Assembly (NCBI RefSeq): GCF_003614975.1
Contig: NZ_QZWI01000013.1
Span: 87,287-151,286 of the forward strand
Length of the DNA: 64,000 nt
Origin: Rahnella bruchi
GTDB lineage: Bacteria > Pseudomonadota > Gammaproteobacteria > Enterobacterales > Enterobacteriaceae
Direction of reading: 5' to 3'
Shown in pieces: positions 16,620 to 26,286 of the stretch (within the stretch, counting starts at the first letter, position 1; each line of letters opens with the position of its first letter). Below the pieces are notes generated by a model. The model was not told the DNA's origin and made no database searches. It saw nothing but the letters and a program-made list of their open reading frames with translations. The position numbers were made by a program, and so were the translations under genes.

Positions 16620-17318
16620 TCATACCAGAGAATAGTTATATTTGACACTATGGCGAACAGCGTCAAGAGAGTTGAACATCAGAACGTCGGCGATCGAAAG
16701 CCAAGGGACAAAAGTGGTTGAAAATTGACGATATTCTTCCACGTGAGATTGGATAAAACTCAGCCTGATCCCTTCACGGGCAAAGTCGGATTCGCTGTAT
16801 AACTCTTTACCACCAATAGCATTGATATAATGACTTGCTGATAATGCCTTGCAGATTGATAAAACTTTGTCCTGGCCTTTTAAATTTTCGTTATCTGATA
16901 CCGAAGAAGATATAATTATTTTTGTTTTAATATTGAGCAAAGAAGCGATTTTACACACTGAATAATGTAAGTAAGAAAAAAGATTATCATCTTCATATCT
17001 GATAATATCTTCAATCAGTGGAAAAACTTCTTTGAAATAAGGTGCTTTAGAATAGGCACCATGAAACTGATTAAGTAATTTCATTTTATTAAAATCTGGC
17101 GAGATAGCCCTTTCAGCGATATTCAAAGAATCAGCGCCTTTCATAAGGGGCAAGCTGAAGACAGAATCTTTGCCGTTGAGCAACATGCGATTTCGATTTA
17201 TCCAGCCTTTTTTTGTATATTTAATATTATCATAGATAACAAACACATCAGCTGATGCCATCAGTTGAAAATAACCAATATAGGGAAGAAAATAAGGCTG
17301 CATAATAGCGACTTTCAT
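16620..17318 (-). CDS. WbqC-family protein
   Basis: The protein begins MKVAIMQPYFLPYIGYFQLM, the hallmark N-terminus of the WbqC family, which occurs in O-antigen and other surface-glycan clusters and whose biochemistry is poorly known. I place the start at 17318 (232 residues) because AGGAGAGG lies just upstream; a 13-residue longer reading frame has no such support. The gene is visibly AT-rich compared with its neighbours, which suggests horizontal transfer. It is the first gene of the five-gene minus-strand operon. Confidence 0.85.
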   Translation of the reverse strand: MKVAIMQPYFLPYIGYFQLMASADVFVIYDNIKYTKKGWINRNRMLLNGKDSVFSLPLMKGADSLNIAERAISPDFNKMKLLNQFHGAYSKAPYFKEVFPLIEDIIRYEDDNLFSYLHYSVCKIASLLNIKTKIIISSSVSDNENLKGQDKVLSICKALSASHYINAIGGKELYSESDFAREGIRLSFIQSHVEEYRQFSTTFVPWLSIADVLMFNSLDAVRHSVKYNYSLV

Positions 17319-17475
17319 ACTTTTCCTCTCCTGAAGATCCCCGGTACTTAACGCCATCTGTGAGTAACAGGATACCGTATTTAAGTGGTCGCTAAAGCCT
17401 TAAACACGGCGCTGTTTCAGCGCTAATTTGGGCAACGGTCATGCAGACAGGCACAGCGAGAAAATGTGAGAAGAT

Positions 17476-17501
17476 AATAAAAAGCCGCCTGAGAAGGCGG
17501 C
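17476..17501 (-). terminator. Terminator after the 108-aa orphan gene
   Basis: A 6-bp GC stem (GCCGCC / GGCGGC) with a 6-nt loop at 17484-17501 is followed, on the minus strand, by a T-rich run. It isolates the orphan gene from the WbqC operon. Confidence 0.75.
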
Positions 17502-17515
17502 CTGAAGACGATTTA

Positions 17516-17842
17516 TTATCTGACCATCATATAATCCTGATGGACAGTGGCACTAATAATGGTATCGACAGCGGTGAAGAACTCTTCCAGGCCGTTGACC
17601 TTATTAAGGTCAACGGCACCGGTTTTATGTTTTCGAAATACAACACACTCACCGTCGTAGTCATAGTCGAAAAAGACCTCGCCCTCATTCTGGCCGGTTA
17701 TTTTCAGCAGTTTTAATCTGAATGAATTATCTTTATAAGCAATCTGAATGGACTCACTGAAATCCCCTTTAAATTTAGAGGCATAGGTCTTTATTTCATT
17801 CATCTGTTCGAGATCTAATTTTCTTGCGTCGTTCTGCCCCAT
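17516..17842 (-). CDS. Uncharacterised 108-residue protein
   Basis: I do not recognise this protein. I chose ATG at 17842 (MGQNDARKLD) because GGGAG lies 8 nt upstream; the GTG two codons earlier is too close to that site. The protein is small, charged and soluble, with no signal peptide, membrane segment or Cys pair. It seems to be one compact domain (predicted helix, strands around FRLKLLKITG and EVFFDYDYDGECVVF, then a C-terminal helix). It is monocistronic, with its own terminator. A FliA-like sequence lies upstream at 17896-17922. Confidence 0.7.
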   Translation of the reverse strand: MGQNDARKLDLEQMNEIKTYASKFKGDFSESIQIAYKDNSFRLKLLKITGQNEGEVFFDYDYDGECVVFRKHKTGAVDLNKVNGLEEFFTAVDTIISATVHQDYMMVR

Positions 17843-17895
17843 CGTCACTGCTCCCTGTTTTAAAAAGCGGCTTCATTGTCGCTTTCTGAATGAAT

Positions 17896-17922
17896 TAATC
17901 GGAGAAAATCAGAGAAAATAAA
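17896..17922 (-). promoter_or_regulatory. Possible FliA-type promoter for the 108-aa gene
   Basis: On the minus strand, TTTATTTT (17915-17922) and TCCGATTA (17896-17903) are separated by 11 bp. They match the FliA -35 at 5 of 8 and -10 at 6 of 8 positions. The local AT-richness makes a chance match quite possible. Confidence 0.28.
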
Positions 17923-17948
17923 GGGAGCGCAAAACGTTTTGTTCAAAT

Positions 17949-20900
17949 TTATCCTGAGAAAGATGTTTCTGTTGTACGCGCATATTCCGCGAGTTTCAGT
18001 GCAAGGCAGTCCAGCTCAGCCAGTAACTGATTCACTGCTTCTTCACAGTCCTCCTCATTCTCACAGACGATTTCCAGCGTATCGCAGGCATCTGTCAGGT
18101 TCTGGGCCTTAATCACCTGTGCGCCCCCTCTTATCCGGTGAGCGAGGGCTTTCAGGGCGGCCAGATCCGCGGCGGAAAAAGCGGCCTGAACGTATTTTTT
18201 GTCCTGCGACATTCCGGTTAGAAACGTCTGCAAAAGTATCGCGAATTTTTGTGGATCTCCTTCCGTCAGTTGAATGAGCTCAGTTAAATCGAAATCCTTC
18301 GCTTTTGAAAGTGGCTCAGGAGGCTCTTCCTGCGACGAGGATTCATTGACGAACAACGACGCCAGCATAGCCAGCGTGGCAGGCTTAAATAAACAGGCGT
18401 TCATTCCCTCGCGAAGGCATTTCTGACGTTCTTCGTTCAGGGCATTCGCTGTGAGCCCGACGATTCTGACAGGCGTGAGTCCCTGAGAATGTTCGCTTTG
18501 GCGTATACTTCGCGTGAGTTCATAGCCATCCATCACAGGCATGTTGCAGTCGGTTATCACCAAATCAAACGTTCCGTTTTGCCAGAGTTCCAGAGCCTCA
18601 CGCCCGTTTTGAGCTGCGGTCACCTGATGGCCTAATGACGCAAGCTGTAATGATAAAACTTCCCGGTTAGCGGCATAGTCATCGGCGATTAGAACATTTT
18701 GGTGTACCAAAGACAGAGCCGCTGGGATCGTTGCTAAAACAGGAGGCTGCCATTTCGCGCGATGCAACGGCAGTACAATGTTTATACGGGTGCCTTGCTG
18801 CAATTCACTTTTCAGCACTAAAGTGCCGCCCATCATTTCGCACAGTGTTTTGCAGATAAGCAAACCCAGCCCGGAACTTTGCTGCGATGAAAGAGTATTG
18901 TTTCCTGCCTGAGAGAAGCGGGAGAATAATTTCTGACTGTCTTCGTGGGAAATCCCGATGCCGCTGTCCTGGATTTCTAACGTCAGCTGCAGTTGTTCAT
19001 CACTGATTTCATTCACACTGACGCAAACACGTATTTCGCCCTGTTCGGTGAACTTCAGCGCATTACTCAGCACATTAGAGATAATCTGTTTGAATCTCAA
19101 CGGGTCAATGAGTACACCATAATCCAGCGGGGTGGTTTCACGTAAAGTAAATACCAGCCCCTTCCGGCGCGATAACACCTCAAACAAACGGCAGACAGAA
19201 TGAATGAGCTGTCCGAGGTTATCAGTCTGTTCATTAAGGGAAAGATGTCCGCTTTCGGCACGCTCGATATCCAGAATATCCCCAATCAGTTCCAGTAAGC
19301 TTTGCGCTTCACCCGAGGCTGTTTTCAGGGAACGTTTATCCACGATACCTGCTTCTGCATTATTAGCCGCCAGTTCCAGCATACCGATAATCACATTCAT
19401 CGGCGTACGGATTTCATGACTCATGGTGGTGAGGAATGTCGATTTCGCTTCGCTGGCCTGCAGGGCCCGATCTTTATCCGTTTGCAATCGCTCCAGTCGC
19501 TGCTGGCGTTCGCTGATGTCATACCAGCCACCGATAATGCCGATGATTTCCCCCTGCCCGGATCTGTAAGGCAGGATCCAATGATGGATTATGCGAAAGT
19601 CATTTTGGCTGATACGTAAAATACGGTCATTGACGATGCTTTCCCCTGCCTCAATGACCCTCCGGTAGCTTTGTTGCAACTCGTCGGCGCGTTCACCATT
19701 ATCGCCCAGCACTTCATATACCGTTTTACCCAGCATTTCCTCTTTGGTGCTATTGAGCTGACGGAGATAACTGGTATTACACAGCAGCAATTTCCCTTCA
19801 CGATCGCGCACATAAATAGGTAAAGGTGTGCCGTCGATCAGGTCCTTCATAAAAGTCAGCTGATCATTAAGTTTATGCTCAGCCTTCACACGGCGTCGGA
19901 TCAGGCTGCGTAACCAGATAATCCAGAACAATAGAAAGACGAATGACGCCGCAAGAACCAGAAATCCTCGCAGTAATTTACGCCGGTCGAAGTTCCAGAA
20001 ATTGTGATCGACAATAATCTGACCGCGCCAGTGATTACTGAGTTCGCTCATTTGTGCAGGCGTTATCGTAGCGAGTGACTTGCTGATAATACTCAGCAAT
20101 TCTGGCTGTTCTTCCGAGACGGCCATACTCATATGGAGTGACTGATTGCTGAATACTGCGTCAATTTTGACGCGATTTTTATAATAGTTATCAACAATAA
20201 AAACAGCTTCCGCCAGCGAGACAATTGCAGCATCGACTCTGTGATTATCTAGCAGACGAAACGTCCCGATGGCGTCATCAGTGACCAAAGGTTGCATCAG
20301 GGGGTAATCGCGGCGGATCACTTTAAGGATCGGATCCCGCTCGACCACGGCCACGCGCAAAGCTTTAGCAGAAAGCTCGCTGGTTGGAAGGATTGTGTCT
20401 GAACGGCTGACGATGACATAGCTGTCACGATAGAACGTGGGTGAAAAACTCAGTCGTTCTGGCGAAGATTGCTGGTGATCAGTAACCGCAATGGCAATAT
20501 CCGCCGCGTTATTTTTTAGCAAATTTTCAGTTTCAGCTGACGTTGTAGTTTTACGCCAGACAAGCTGAAATCCAGCAATCCGGGCGACTTCCTTTATAAC
20601 ATCGGAATTAATTCCATGCGCCTGGCGGTCGGGACCAAAAAAGGAATAAGGCTCATTATTATCTTCCAGAGCGACCCGAAGCACAGGATGCTCGTCGCGC
20701 CACTGAGTTTCCTGCGCATTCAATAATGGGGCCATGCCTTCTAAACCCCTTTGCGATTTTATGCCCCAATACTTGAGAAGTTTCTGGTGATCATGGGGAG
20801 TAATTGATGTGAGAACCTTATTAATCAGGCCCAACAGTGGCTGTTCGTTGTCTCTGAGAGCAAACGCAAACTGGGTTTTTGGCAGGGACGCTTTGCTGCG

Positions 20901-21590
20901 AATGGAAATATTATTGAAGAAACGACGACCGGAGAGAAACTCTGCGCTGATGTTATTACCGAGGAAAAAGTCATTTTCACCGAAAGAAACCGACCCCATT
21001 GCGCTGAAATTGGAGGGATAAATCTTCAGTCTGATCCCCGGATATGCCTGCAATATCCAGCGGGGCGGCAGGTAGTGATAGACCATCGCCACTGATACTC
21101 CGTCGAAATCGCCGGTAAAATCGCGCGTCGCCTCTGAACGCCCGGCGAAAACAGGATTATCTTCAGAATAAGGAGCTGACGACACCAGCTTCTGCTCTGA
21201 TGCTTCAAATCCATTAGCGGTGCCGAGAAAATCAATATCCCCGCGTATCAGAGCGGCAATGGCTTCCTGACGCGACTCAAACACTTTCACCCTGACCGGG
21301 ATCCGCAGCGTATTACTGATAACTGTCGCAAAATCGGCAGTCACACCAGTGTATTTACTGTCAAAGTTGACGATATCGAAAGGCGGATAATCCGGTTCTG
21401 AAACCCCGAGCGTCAGTTCACCTTTTTGTTGCAGCCAGTTTTGCTGGGCATTCGTCAGAGCAATCTGTGGCACGGGGCCATTAACCTGCCCGTCCAGTGT
21501 CGCAAAATAAGGGTCTGCCGCCGTTGCACTGAAACTCAGCAGGGAAATAATGATCAGACAGACCGCCCGCCACATATCACTCAATCTCAT
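17949..21590 (-). CDS. BvgS/EvgS-type unorthodox hybrid sensor histidine kinase
   Basis: This is a 1213-residue inner-membrane sensor. In order it has a Sec signal (1-24), two periplasmic family-3 solute-binding (Venus flytrap) domains (about 45-285 and 295-525), and a transmembrane segment (about 540-565). These are followed by a PAS domain (about 580-695), HisKA with phospho-acceptor His725 (TMSHEIRTPMN), and HATPase_c (NVLSNALKF, DSGIGIS, SSGLGLLICK). A receiver with Asp1014 (VITDCNMPVMDGYE) and an HPt domain with His1151 (AHRIRGGAQ) complete it. This is the full BvgS/EvgS four-step phosphorelay. It overlaps the response-regulator gene by 14 nt. The signal and target genes are unknown. Confidence 0.93.
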   Translation of the reverse strand: MRLSDMWRAVCLIIISLLSFSATAADPYFATLDGQVNGPVPQIALTNAQQNWLQQKGELTLGVSEPDYPPFDIVNFDSKYTGVTADFATVISNTLRIPVRVKVFESRQEAIAALIRGDIDFLGTANGFEASEQKLVSSAPYSEDNPVFAGRSEATRDFTGDFDGVSVAMVYHYLPPRWILQAYPGIRLKIYPSNFSAMGSVSFGENDFFLGNNISAEFLSGRRFFNNISIRSKASLPKTQFAFALRDNEQPLLGLINKVLTSITPHDHQKLLKYWGIKSQRGLEGMAPLLNAQETQWRDEHPVLRVALEDNNEPYSFFGPDRQAHGINSDVIKEVARIAGFQLVWRKTTTSAETENLLKNNAADIAIAVTDHQQSSPERLSFSPTFYRDSYVIVSRSDTILPTSELSAKALRVAVVERDPILKVIRRDYPLMQPLVTDDAIGTFRLLDNHRVDAAIVSLAEAVFIVDNYYKNRVKIDAVFSNQSLHMSMAVSEEQPELLSIISKSLATITPAQMSELSNHWRGQIIVDHNFWNFDRRKLLRGFLVLAASFVFLLFWIIWLRSLIRRRVKAEHKLNDQLTFMKDLIDGTPLPIYVRDREGKLLLCNTSYLRQLNSTKEEMLGKTVYEVLGDNGERADELQQSYRRVIEAGESIVNDRILRISQNDFRIIHHWILPYRSGQGEIIGIIGGWYDISERQQRLERLQTDKDRALQASEAKSTFLTTMSHEIRTPMNVIIGMLELAANNAEAGIVDKRSLKTASGEAQSLLELIGDILDIERAESGHLSLNEQTDNLGQLIHSVCRLFEVLSRRKGLVFTLRETTPLDYGVLIDPLRFKQIISNVLSNALKFTEQGEIRVCVSVNEISDEQLQLTLEIQDSGIGISHEDSQKLFSRFSQAGNNTLSSQQSSGLGLLICKTLCEMMGGTLVLKSELQQGTRINIVLPLHRAKWQPPVLATIPAALSLVHQNVLIADDYAANREVLSLQLASLGHQVTAAQNGREALELWQNGTFDLVITDCNMPVMDGYELTRSIRQSEHSQGLTPVRIVGLTANALNEERQKCLREGMNACLFKPATLAMLASLFVNESSSQEEPPEPLSKAKDFDLTELIQLTEGDPQKFAILLQTFLTGMSQDKKYVQAAFSAADLAALKALAHRIRGGAQVIKAQNLTDACDTLEIVCENEEDCEEAVNQLLAELDCLALKLAEYARTTETSFSG

Positions 21591-22200
21591 GCCGTTGCGC
21601 CATTTCAGCCAGCGCCAGCACCGTACTGACGTTAAGTTTTTCCAGGACGCGTGACTTATAGGTACTGACCGTTTTTTCGCTTAATGAGAGAGATTCGGCG
21701 ATTTGTTTATTGTTCAAACCATTCACCAGATACTTCATTACCATCATTTCACGATTGGACAATGCAGCCAGTTTTTGAGCCTCGCCCGTGAAAAACGTAT
21801 TTTCCCCGGCGTCCAGAGTCAGCTGTGGGAAAAACGAATACCCTGCCATCGCCGCATTAATGACATCCGTCAGAATAGAAAGATTATCCTTTTTAGAGAC
21901 ATAACCCACCGCGCCTGCCTGTAAACAACGCAGTGTAAACTGTTCACTTTGCTGTGAGGAGAGGACGATGATTTTAGTGGGGATCTCTTTCTCTTTAAGG
22001 CGGCGAATCACGTCCAGACCATCCAGACCAGGAATGGCGAGATCAAGAATCATTAAATCAGGCTGATGCTTCTGACATTGCTGAACAGCATCAATACCAT
22101 TACCGCATTCTGCAACGACCTCAAACCCTGCATTTATGACTAATAATCTGACACTGGCCAGTATGAAGGGGTGGTCGTCAACAATGATGGCTTTGCGCAA
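21577..22200 (-). CDS. LuxR/NarL-type response regulator (EvgA/BvgA-like)
   Basis: This 207-residue regulator has an N-terminal receiver (IIVDDHPFILASVRLL, phospho-acceptor Asp53 in MILDLAIPGLDG, Lys near KIIVLSSQQ...YVSKKD). A C-terminal LuxR-type HTH at about 140-205 includes LSNREMMVMKYLVNGLNNKQ and SEKTVSTYKSRVLEKL. It is the first gene of a two-gene operon with the hybrid kinase and is almost certainly its phosphorelay output. It resembles EvgA/BvgA, but the regulon cannot be read from the window. Confidence 0.93.
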   Translation of the reverse strand: MRKAIIVDDHPFILASVRLLVINAGFEVVAECGNGIDAVQQCQKHQPDLMILDLAIPGLDGLDVIRRLKEKEIPTKIIVLSSQQSEQFTLRCLQAGAVGYVSKKDNLSILTDVINAAMAGYSFFPQLTLDAGENTFFTGEAQKLAALSNREMMVMKYLVNGLNNKQIAESLSLSEKTVSTYKSRVLEKLNVSTVLALAEMAQRHEIE

Positions 22201-22581
22201 CGTAATAATCTCTGAAGTAAGGGTAAAACAGAATCCGCTGCATTAAGGGGCGACATCCATTGATCTTAGCAGTGCTTTGCAGTGCGGGGGATAAATCCTG
22301 TGTGCAAATGATGTTAACATAATGCTAATCCGTTTCAGGATGAGCGTCATAAACAACAGCACCCGTGCTGACATAACGTCTCCGTACGTCAGTTTCCCTC
22401 CTTGTTACATATTTGTAATTTATCATATTTTTTCTTCGCACAGTTTGCGGGATGCTTTCCATTTTTAGCTGTGACAGCCGATTGCCCGCTGGGCTACTAT
22501 AAGCGTCATTAAATGGCGGCCTGTATGTCAGAAAAGCCAATAAGTCGCTTGCGCCTAAAATGGATTAATAAGACTAAATCT
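22201..22581. other. Divergent intergenic region, response regulator / mutS
   Basis: This 381-bp AT-rich region must contain the promoter of the two-component operon (minus) and that of mutS (plus). I find a plausible mutS promoter at 22471-22500. No RNA gene or convincing small coding sequence was seen. Confidence 0.6.
22471..22500 (+). promoter_or_regulatory. Putative sigma-70 promoter of mutS
   Basis: GTGACA (22471-22476, 5 of 6 to TTGACA) and TACTAT (22495-22500, 4 of 6 to TATAAT) are separated by 18 bp. They lie about 80 bp before the chosen mutS start. Confidence 0.42.
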
Positions 22582-25137
22582 ATGACTGATAATAAAAATT
22601 TAGATGCCCACACCCCGATGATGCAGCAGTACCTGCGTCTTAAAGCAGAGAACCCGGAAGTTCTGCTGTTTTATCGTATGGGCGACTTCTACGAACTGTT
22701 TTATGACGACGCAAAACGTGCGTCGCAGCTGATGGATATTTCCCTGACCAAGCGCGGTGCCTCTGCCGGTGAGCCGATCCCGATGGCGGGCGTGCCTTAT
22801 CATGCGGTGGAAGGCTATCTGGCGAAACTGGTGCAGCTCGGCGAATCCGTCGCGATTGCGGAACAGATTGGTGATCCGGCGCTGAGCAAAGGACCGGTCG
22901 AGCGTAAAGTCGTGCGGATTGTGACGCCGGGCACCGTCAGCGATGAAGCGCTGCTGAGTGAGCGCCATGACAACCTGCTGGCGGCTATCTGGCAGGACGG
23001 GCGCGGCTTTGGCTATGCGACGCTGGATATCAGTTCCGGTCGTTTCCGTGTAGCGCAGCCAGACGATCTGGAAACCATGGCAGCAGAATTACAACGCACC
23101 AATCCGGCTGAATTACTGTATCCGGAAAGCTTTGAAGCCATGTCGCTGATTTCTTCCCGCCGAGGATTGCGTCGTCGTCCGATGTGGGAATTCGAGCTGG
23201 AAACCGCCAAGCAGCAGCTCAATCTGCAATTTGGCACCCGCGATTTAAGCGGATTCGGCGTCGAGCAGGCTGCTCAGGCGCTGCGTGCGGCCGGTTGCCT
23301 GCTGCAATATGTAAAAGATACCCAGCGCACTGCCCTGCCGCATATCCGTGGTGTCACCATGGAGCGCCAGCAGGACGGCATTATTATGGATGCGGCGACG
23401 CGCCGTAATCTGGAACTGACGCAAAATCTGGCCGGTGGCGTAGAAAACACGCTGGCGGCGGTGCTTGATCAGGCCGTGACAGCGATGGGCAGCCGTATGC
23501 TCAAACGCTGGATCCACATGCCGAGCCGTGACACCAAACTGCTGACCCATCGTCAGCAGGCGATCGGCGCATTGCAGGATATCACCGAAGATTTACAGCC
23601 GGTGCTGCGTCAGGTGGGGGATCTCGAACGTATTCTGGCGCGTCTCGCCCTGCGCAGCGCACGTCCGCGGGATCTGGCCCGTATGCGTCATGCTATGCAA
23701 CAACTGCCGGAAATCCGCGAGATTTTGCAGGAAACGGATGCCGGGCATGTAAAAACGCTGGTGGAACAAACCGGTGACTTTGCCGAACTGGTGGAACTGC
23801 TTGAACGCGCAGTCGTCGAAGCCCCTCCGGTGCTGGTGCGTGACGGTGGCGTTATCGCACCGGGCTACAATGCAGAACTGGATGAATGGCGCGCGCTGGC
23901 AGATGGCGCAACGGATTATCTTGATCGGCTGGAGATCCGCGAACGCGAAAAACTCGGACTGGATACGCTGAAAGTCGGATTCAACGGCGTTCACGGATAT
24001 TACATTCAGGTCAGCCGGGGTCAGAGTCATCTGGTGCCCATTCATTACGTTCGCCGTCAGACACTGAAAAATGCTGAGCGCTACATTATTCCGGAGCTGA
24101 AAGAGTACGAAGACAAAGTGCTGACCTCCAAAGGTAAAGCCCTGTCTCTGGAAAAAGCGCTGTATGAAGAACTGTTCGATCTGTTGATGCCACATCTGTC
24201 TGCCTTGCAGCAAAGCGCAAGTGCGCTGGCAGAACTGGACGTGCTCAGCAATCTGGCGGAACGCGCGTACACCCTGAATTACGCCTGTCCGACCATGAGT
24301 GAAAAACCGGGTATTAATATTACCGGTGGTCGCCATCCGGTGGTTGAGCAGGTGCTGAGTGAGCCCTTTATCTCCAACCCGCTGAACATGTCCCCTGCGC
24401 GGCGTATGCTAATCATTACCGGCCCGAATATGGGCGGTAAAAGCACCTATATGCGTCAGGCAGCTCTGATTGTTCTGATGGCGCACATCGGCAGCTATGT
24501 TCCGGCGGAAACAGCCATCATCGGACCGGTGGATCGCATCTTCACCCGTGTCGGAGCGGCAGACGATCTGGCTTCCGGGCGTTCGACCTTCATGGTGGAA
24601 ATGACCGAGACCGCTAATATCTTGCACAATGCGACCGAAAACAGTCTGGTACTGATGGATGAAATCGGGCGCGGGACATCAACTTATGATGGACTGTCGC
24701 TGGCATGGGCGTGCGCAGAAAACCTCGCAAGCCGCATTAAGGCCATGACGTTGTTCGCAACCCATTACTTCGAACTGACTACGCTGCCGGAAAAAATGGA
24801 GGGCACGGTGAACGTGCACCTGGATGCCATCGAACACGGTGACACTATCGCCTTTATGCACAGTGTGCAGGACGGTGCTGCCAGCAAGAGTTACGGTCTG
24901 GCGGTGGCGGCGCTGGCGGGTGTGCCACGTGATGTGATAAAACGTGCGCGCCAGAAACTGAAAGAGCTGGAGACGTTGTCAAATAACGCCGCCGCCAGCA
25001 AAGTCGATGGCCCGCAACTGGCATTGCTGACCGAAGAAGTGTCTCCGGCAGTCGAAGCGCTGGAGGCTCTGGATGCGGACTCGTTGTCGCCACGTCAGGC
25101 GCTGGAATGGATTTATCGTCTGAAAGACATGGTGTAA
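22582..25137 (+). CDS. mutS: DNA mismatch repair protein MutS
   Basis: MutS recognises mismatches and short loops and recruits MutL. From the ATG at 22582 the protein has 851 residues and begins [18 protein letters not shown], close to the E. coli 853-residue MutS; the 23-codon upstream extension is not conserved. The mismatch-contact motif GDFYELF lies at about residues 33-39. The Walker A motif [12 protein letters not shown] lies near residue 614, and the Walker B region is [16 protein letters not shown]. It converges on rpoS with only 111 bp between the stops. Confidence 0.98.
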   Translation: MTDNKNLDAHTPMMQQYLRLKAENPEVLLFYRMGDFYELFYDDAKRASQLMDISLTKRGASAGEPIPMAGVPYHAVEGYLAKLVQLGESVAIAEQIGDPALSKGPVERKVVRIVTPGTVSDEALLSERHDNLLAAIWQDGRGFGYATLDISSGRFRVAQPDDLETMAAELQRTNPAELLYPESFEAMSLISSRRGLRRRPMWEFELETAKQQLNLQFGTRDLSGFGVEQAAQALRAAGCLLQYVKDTQRTALPHIRGVTMERQQDGIIMDAATRRNLELTQNLAGGVENTLAAVLDQAVTAMGSRMLKRWIHMPSRDTKLLTHRQQAIGALQDITEDLQPVLRQVGDLERILARLALRSARPRDLARMRHAMQQLPEIREILQETDAGHVKTLVEQTGDFAELVELLERAVVEAPPVLVRDGGVIAPGYNAELDEWRALADGATDYLDRLEIREREKLGLDTLKVGFNGVHGYYIQVSRGQSHLVPIHYVRRQTLKNAERYIIPELKEYEDKVLTSKGKALSLEKALYEELFDLLMPHLSALQQSASALAELDVLSNLAERAYTLNYACPTMSEKPGINITGGRHPVVEQVLSEPFISNPLNMSPARRMLIITGPNMGGKSTYMRQAALIVLMAHIGSYVPAETAIIGPVDRIFTRVGAADDLASGRSTFMVEMTETANILHNATENSLVLMDEIGRGTSTYDGLSLAWACAENLASRIKAMTLFATHYFELTTLPEKMEGTVNVHLDAIEHGDTIAFMHSVQDGAASKSYGLAVAALAGVPRDVIKRARQKLKELETLSNNAAASKVDGPQLALLTEEVSPAVEALEALDADSLSPRQALEWIYRLKDMV

Positions 25138-25164
25138 ACGTCTGCTGACCTGAACCGGATGCAT

Positions 25165-25197
25165 AAAAAAACGGTGGGGATTAACCCACCGTTTTTA
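25165..25197. terminator. Bidirectional terminator between mutS and rpoS
   Basis: An A-tract, the stem ACGGTGGG / CCCACCGT with a 6-nt loop and a T-tract form a symmetrical intrinsic terminator serving both converging genes. Confidence 0.9.
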
Positions 25198-25248
25198 TTT
25201 GTCGTTCTTGCAGAAACTGCATAATGCAGCAACTGTCTGACGAATCTG

Positions 25249-26235
25249 TTATTCGCGGAACAGTGCTTCGATGCTCAGCCCTTGCCCCTGCAGGATTTCA
25301 CGCAGGCGACGCAAACCTTCTACCTGAATCTGACGAACACGTTCACGTGTCAGGCCAATTTCGCGGCCCACATCTTCCAGCGTCGCTGCTTCATAGCCTA
25401 ACAGGCCGAAACGACGCGCCAGAACTTCACGCTGTTTTGCATTCAACTCGAATAACCACTTCACGATACTCTGTTTCATATCGTCGTCTTGTGTGGTGTC
25501 TTCCGGGCCGTTGTCTTTTTCATCCGCCAGAATATCTAACAACGCTTTCTCAGAGTCACCACCCAACGGGGTATCTACAGAAGTAATGCGTTCATTCAGG
25601 CGCAACATACGGCTGACGTCATGTACCGGCTTGTCGAGTTGCTCAGCAATCTCTTCAGCGCTCGGCTCATGGTCCAGTTTATGTGCAAGTTCACGTGCGG
25701 TACGCAGATAAACGTTCAGTTCTTTAACGATGTGAATTGGCAGACGAATAGTACGGGTTTGATTCATGATCGCCCGTTCAATTGTCTGACGGATCCACCA
25801 TGTTGCATAGGTAGAAAAACGGAAGCCGCGCTCAGGGTCAAATTTTTCAACCGCACGGATCAGACCCAGGTTGCCTTCCTCGATCAAATCCAGCAGTGCC
25901 AAACCGCGATTACTGTAGCGGCGGGCAATCTTAACCACTAAACGCAAGTTACTTTCAATCATACGGCGGCGGGAAGGAACATCTCCCCGCAGCGCGCGTC
26001 GTGCAAAATAAACTTCCTCTTCTGCGGTAAGCAGAGGGGAATAACCGATTTCACCGAGGTACAGTTGAGTGGCATCCAGCACTCTTTGGCTTACAGCCTG
26101 CGACAACAATTCTTCTTCAGCATCGTTGTCGGCAGTCTCTTCGACTATTGCTTTCTCGTCAAAGGCTTCAGCGCTGTTCTCATCGAAATCTACATCATCA
26201 TGTAACTCGTTAACTTTCAGCGTATTCTGACTCAT
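25249..26235 (-). CDS. rpoS: Stationary-phase sigma factor RpoS
   Basis: RpoS directs RNA polymerase to general-stress genes. The 328-residue protein contains region 1.2 ([20 protein letters not shown]), region 2.3-2.4 ([20 protein letters not shown]), region 3 and the region 4.2 HTH ([20 protein letters not shown]). It lies 51 nt downstream of nlpD. In enterobacteria the main rpoS promoter is inside nlpD; that is known from the family and was not resolved here. No frameshift or premature stop is seen, so the allele looks functional. Confidence 0.98.
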   Translation of the reverse strand: MSQNTLKVNELHDDVDFDENSAEAFDEKAIVEETADNDAEEELLSQAVSQRVLDATQLYLGEIGYSPLLTAEEEVYFARRALRGDVPSRRRMIESNLRLVVKIARRYSNRGLALLDLIEEGNLGLIRAVEKFDPERGFRFSTYATWWIRQTIERAIMNQTRTIRLPIHIVKELNVYLRTARELAHKLDHEPSAEEIAEQLDKPVHDVSRMLRLNERITSVDTPLGGDSEKALLDILADEKDNGPEDTTQDDDMKQSIVKWLFELNAKQREVLARRFGLLGYEAATLEDVGREIGLTRERVRQIQVEGLRRLREILQGQGLSIEALFRE

Positions 26236-26286
26236 AAGCTGCTCCTACCCGTGGTCCCGAGGGCAGAATCAATGCTCTGCCCCGAT

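Noticed and set aside
17409..17423. 6-bp inverted repeat (GCGCTG-TTT-CAGCGC) before the WbqC operon
   Set aside because: It is a short, common palindrome with no T-tract and no support for a specific function.
22325..22540. 71-codon minus-strand open frame upstream of mutS
   Set aside because: It overlaps the likely mutS promoter, has no clear ribosome site and no known family.
23593..24336. 247-codon open frame antisense to mutS
   Set aside because: It lies wholly within a well-supported gene and its sequence is His/Gln/Arg-rich without motifs.
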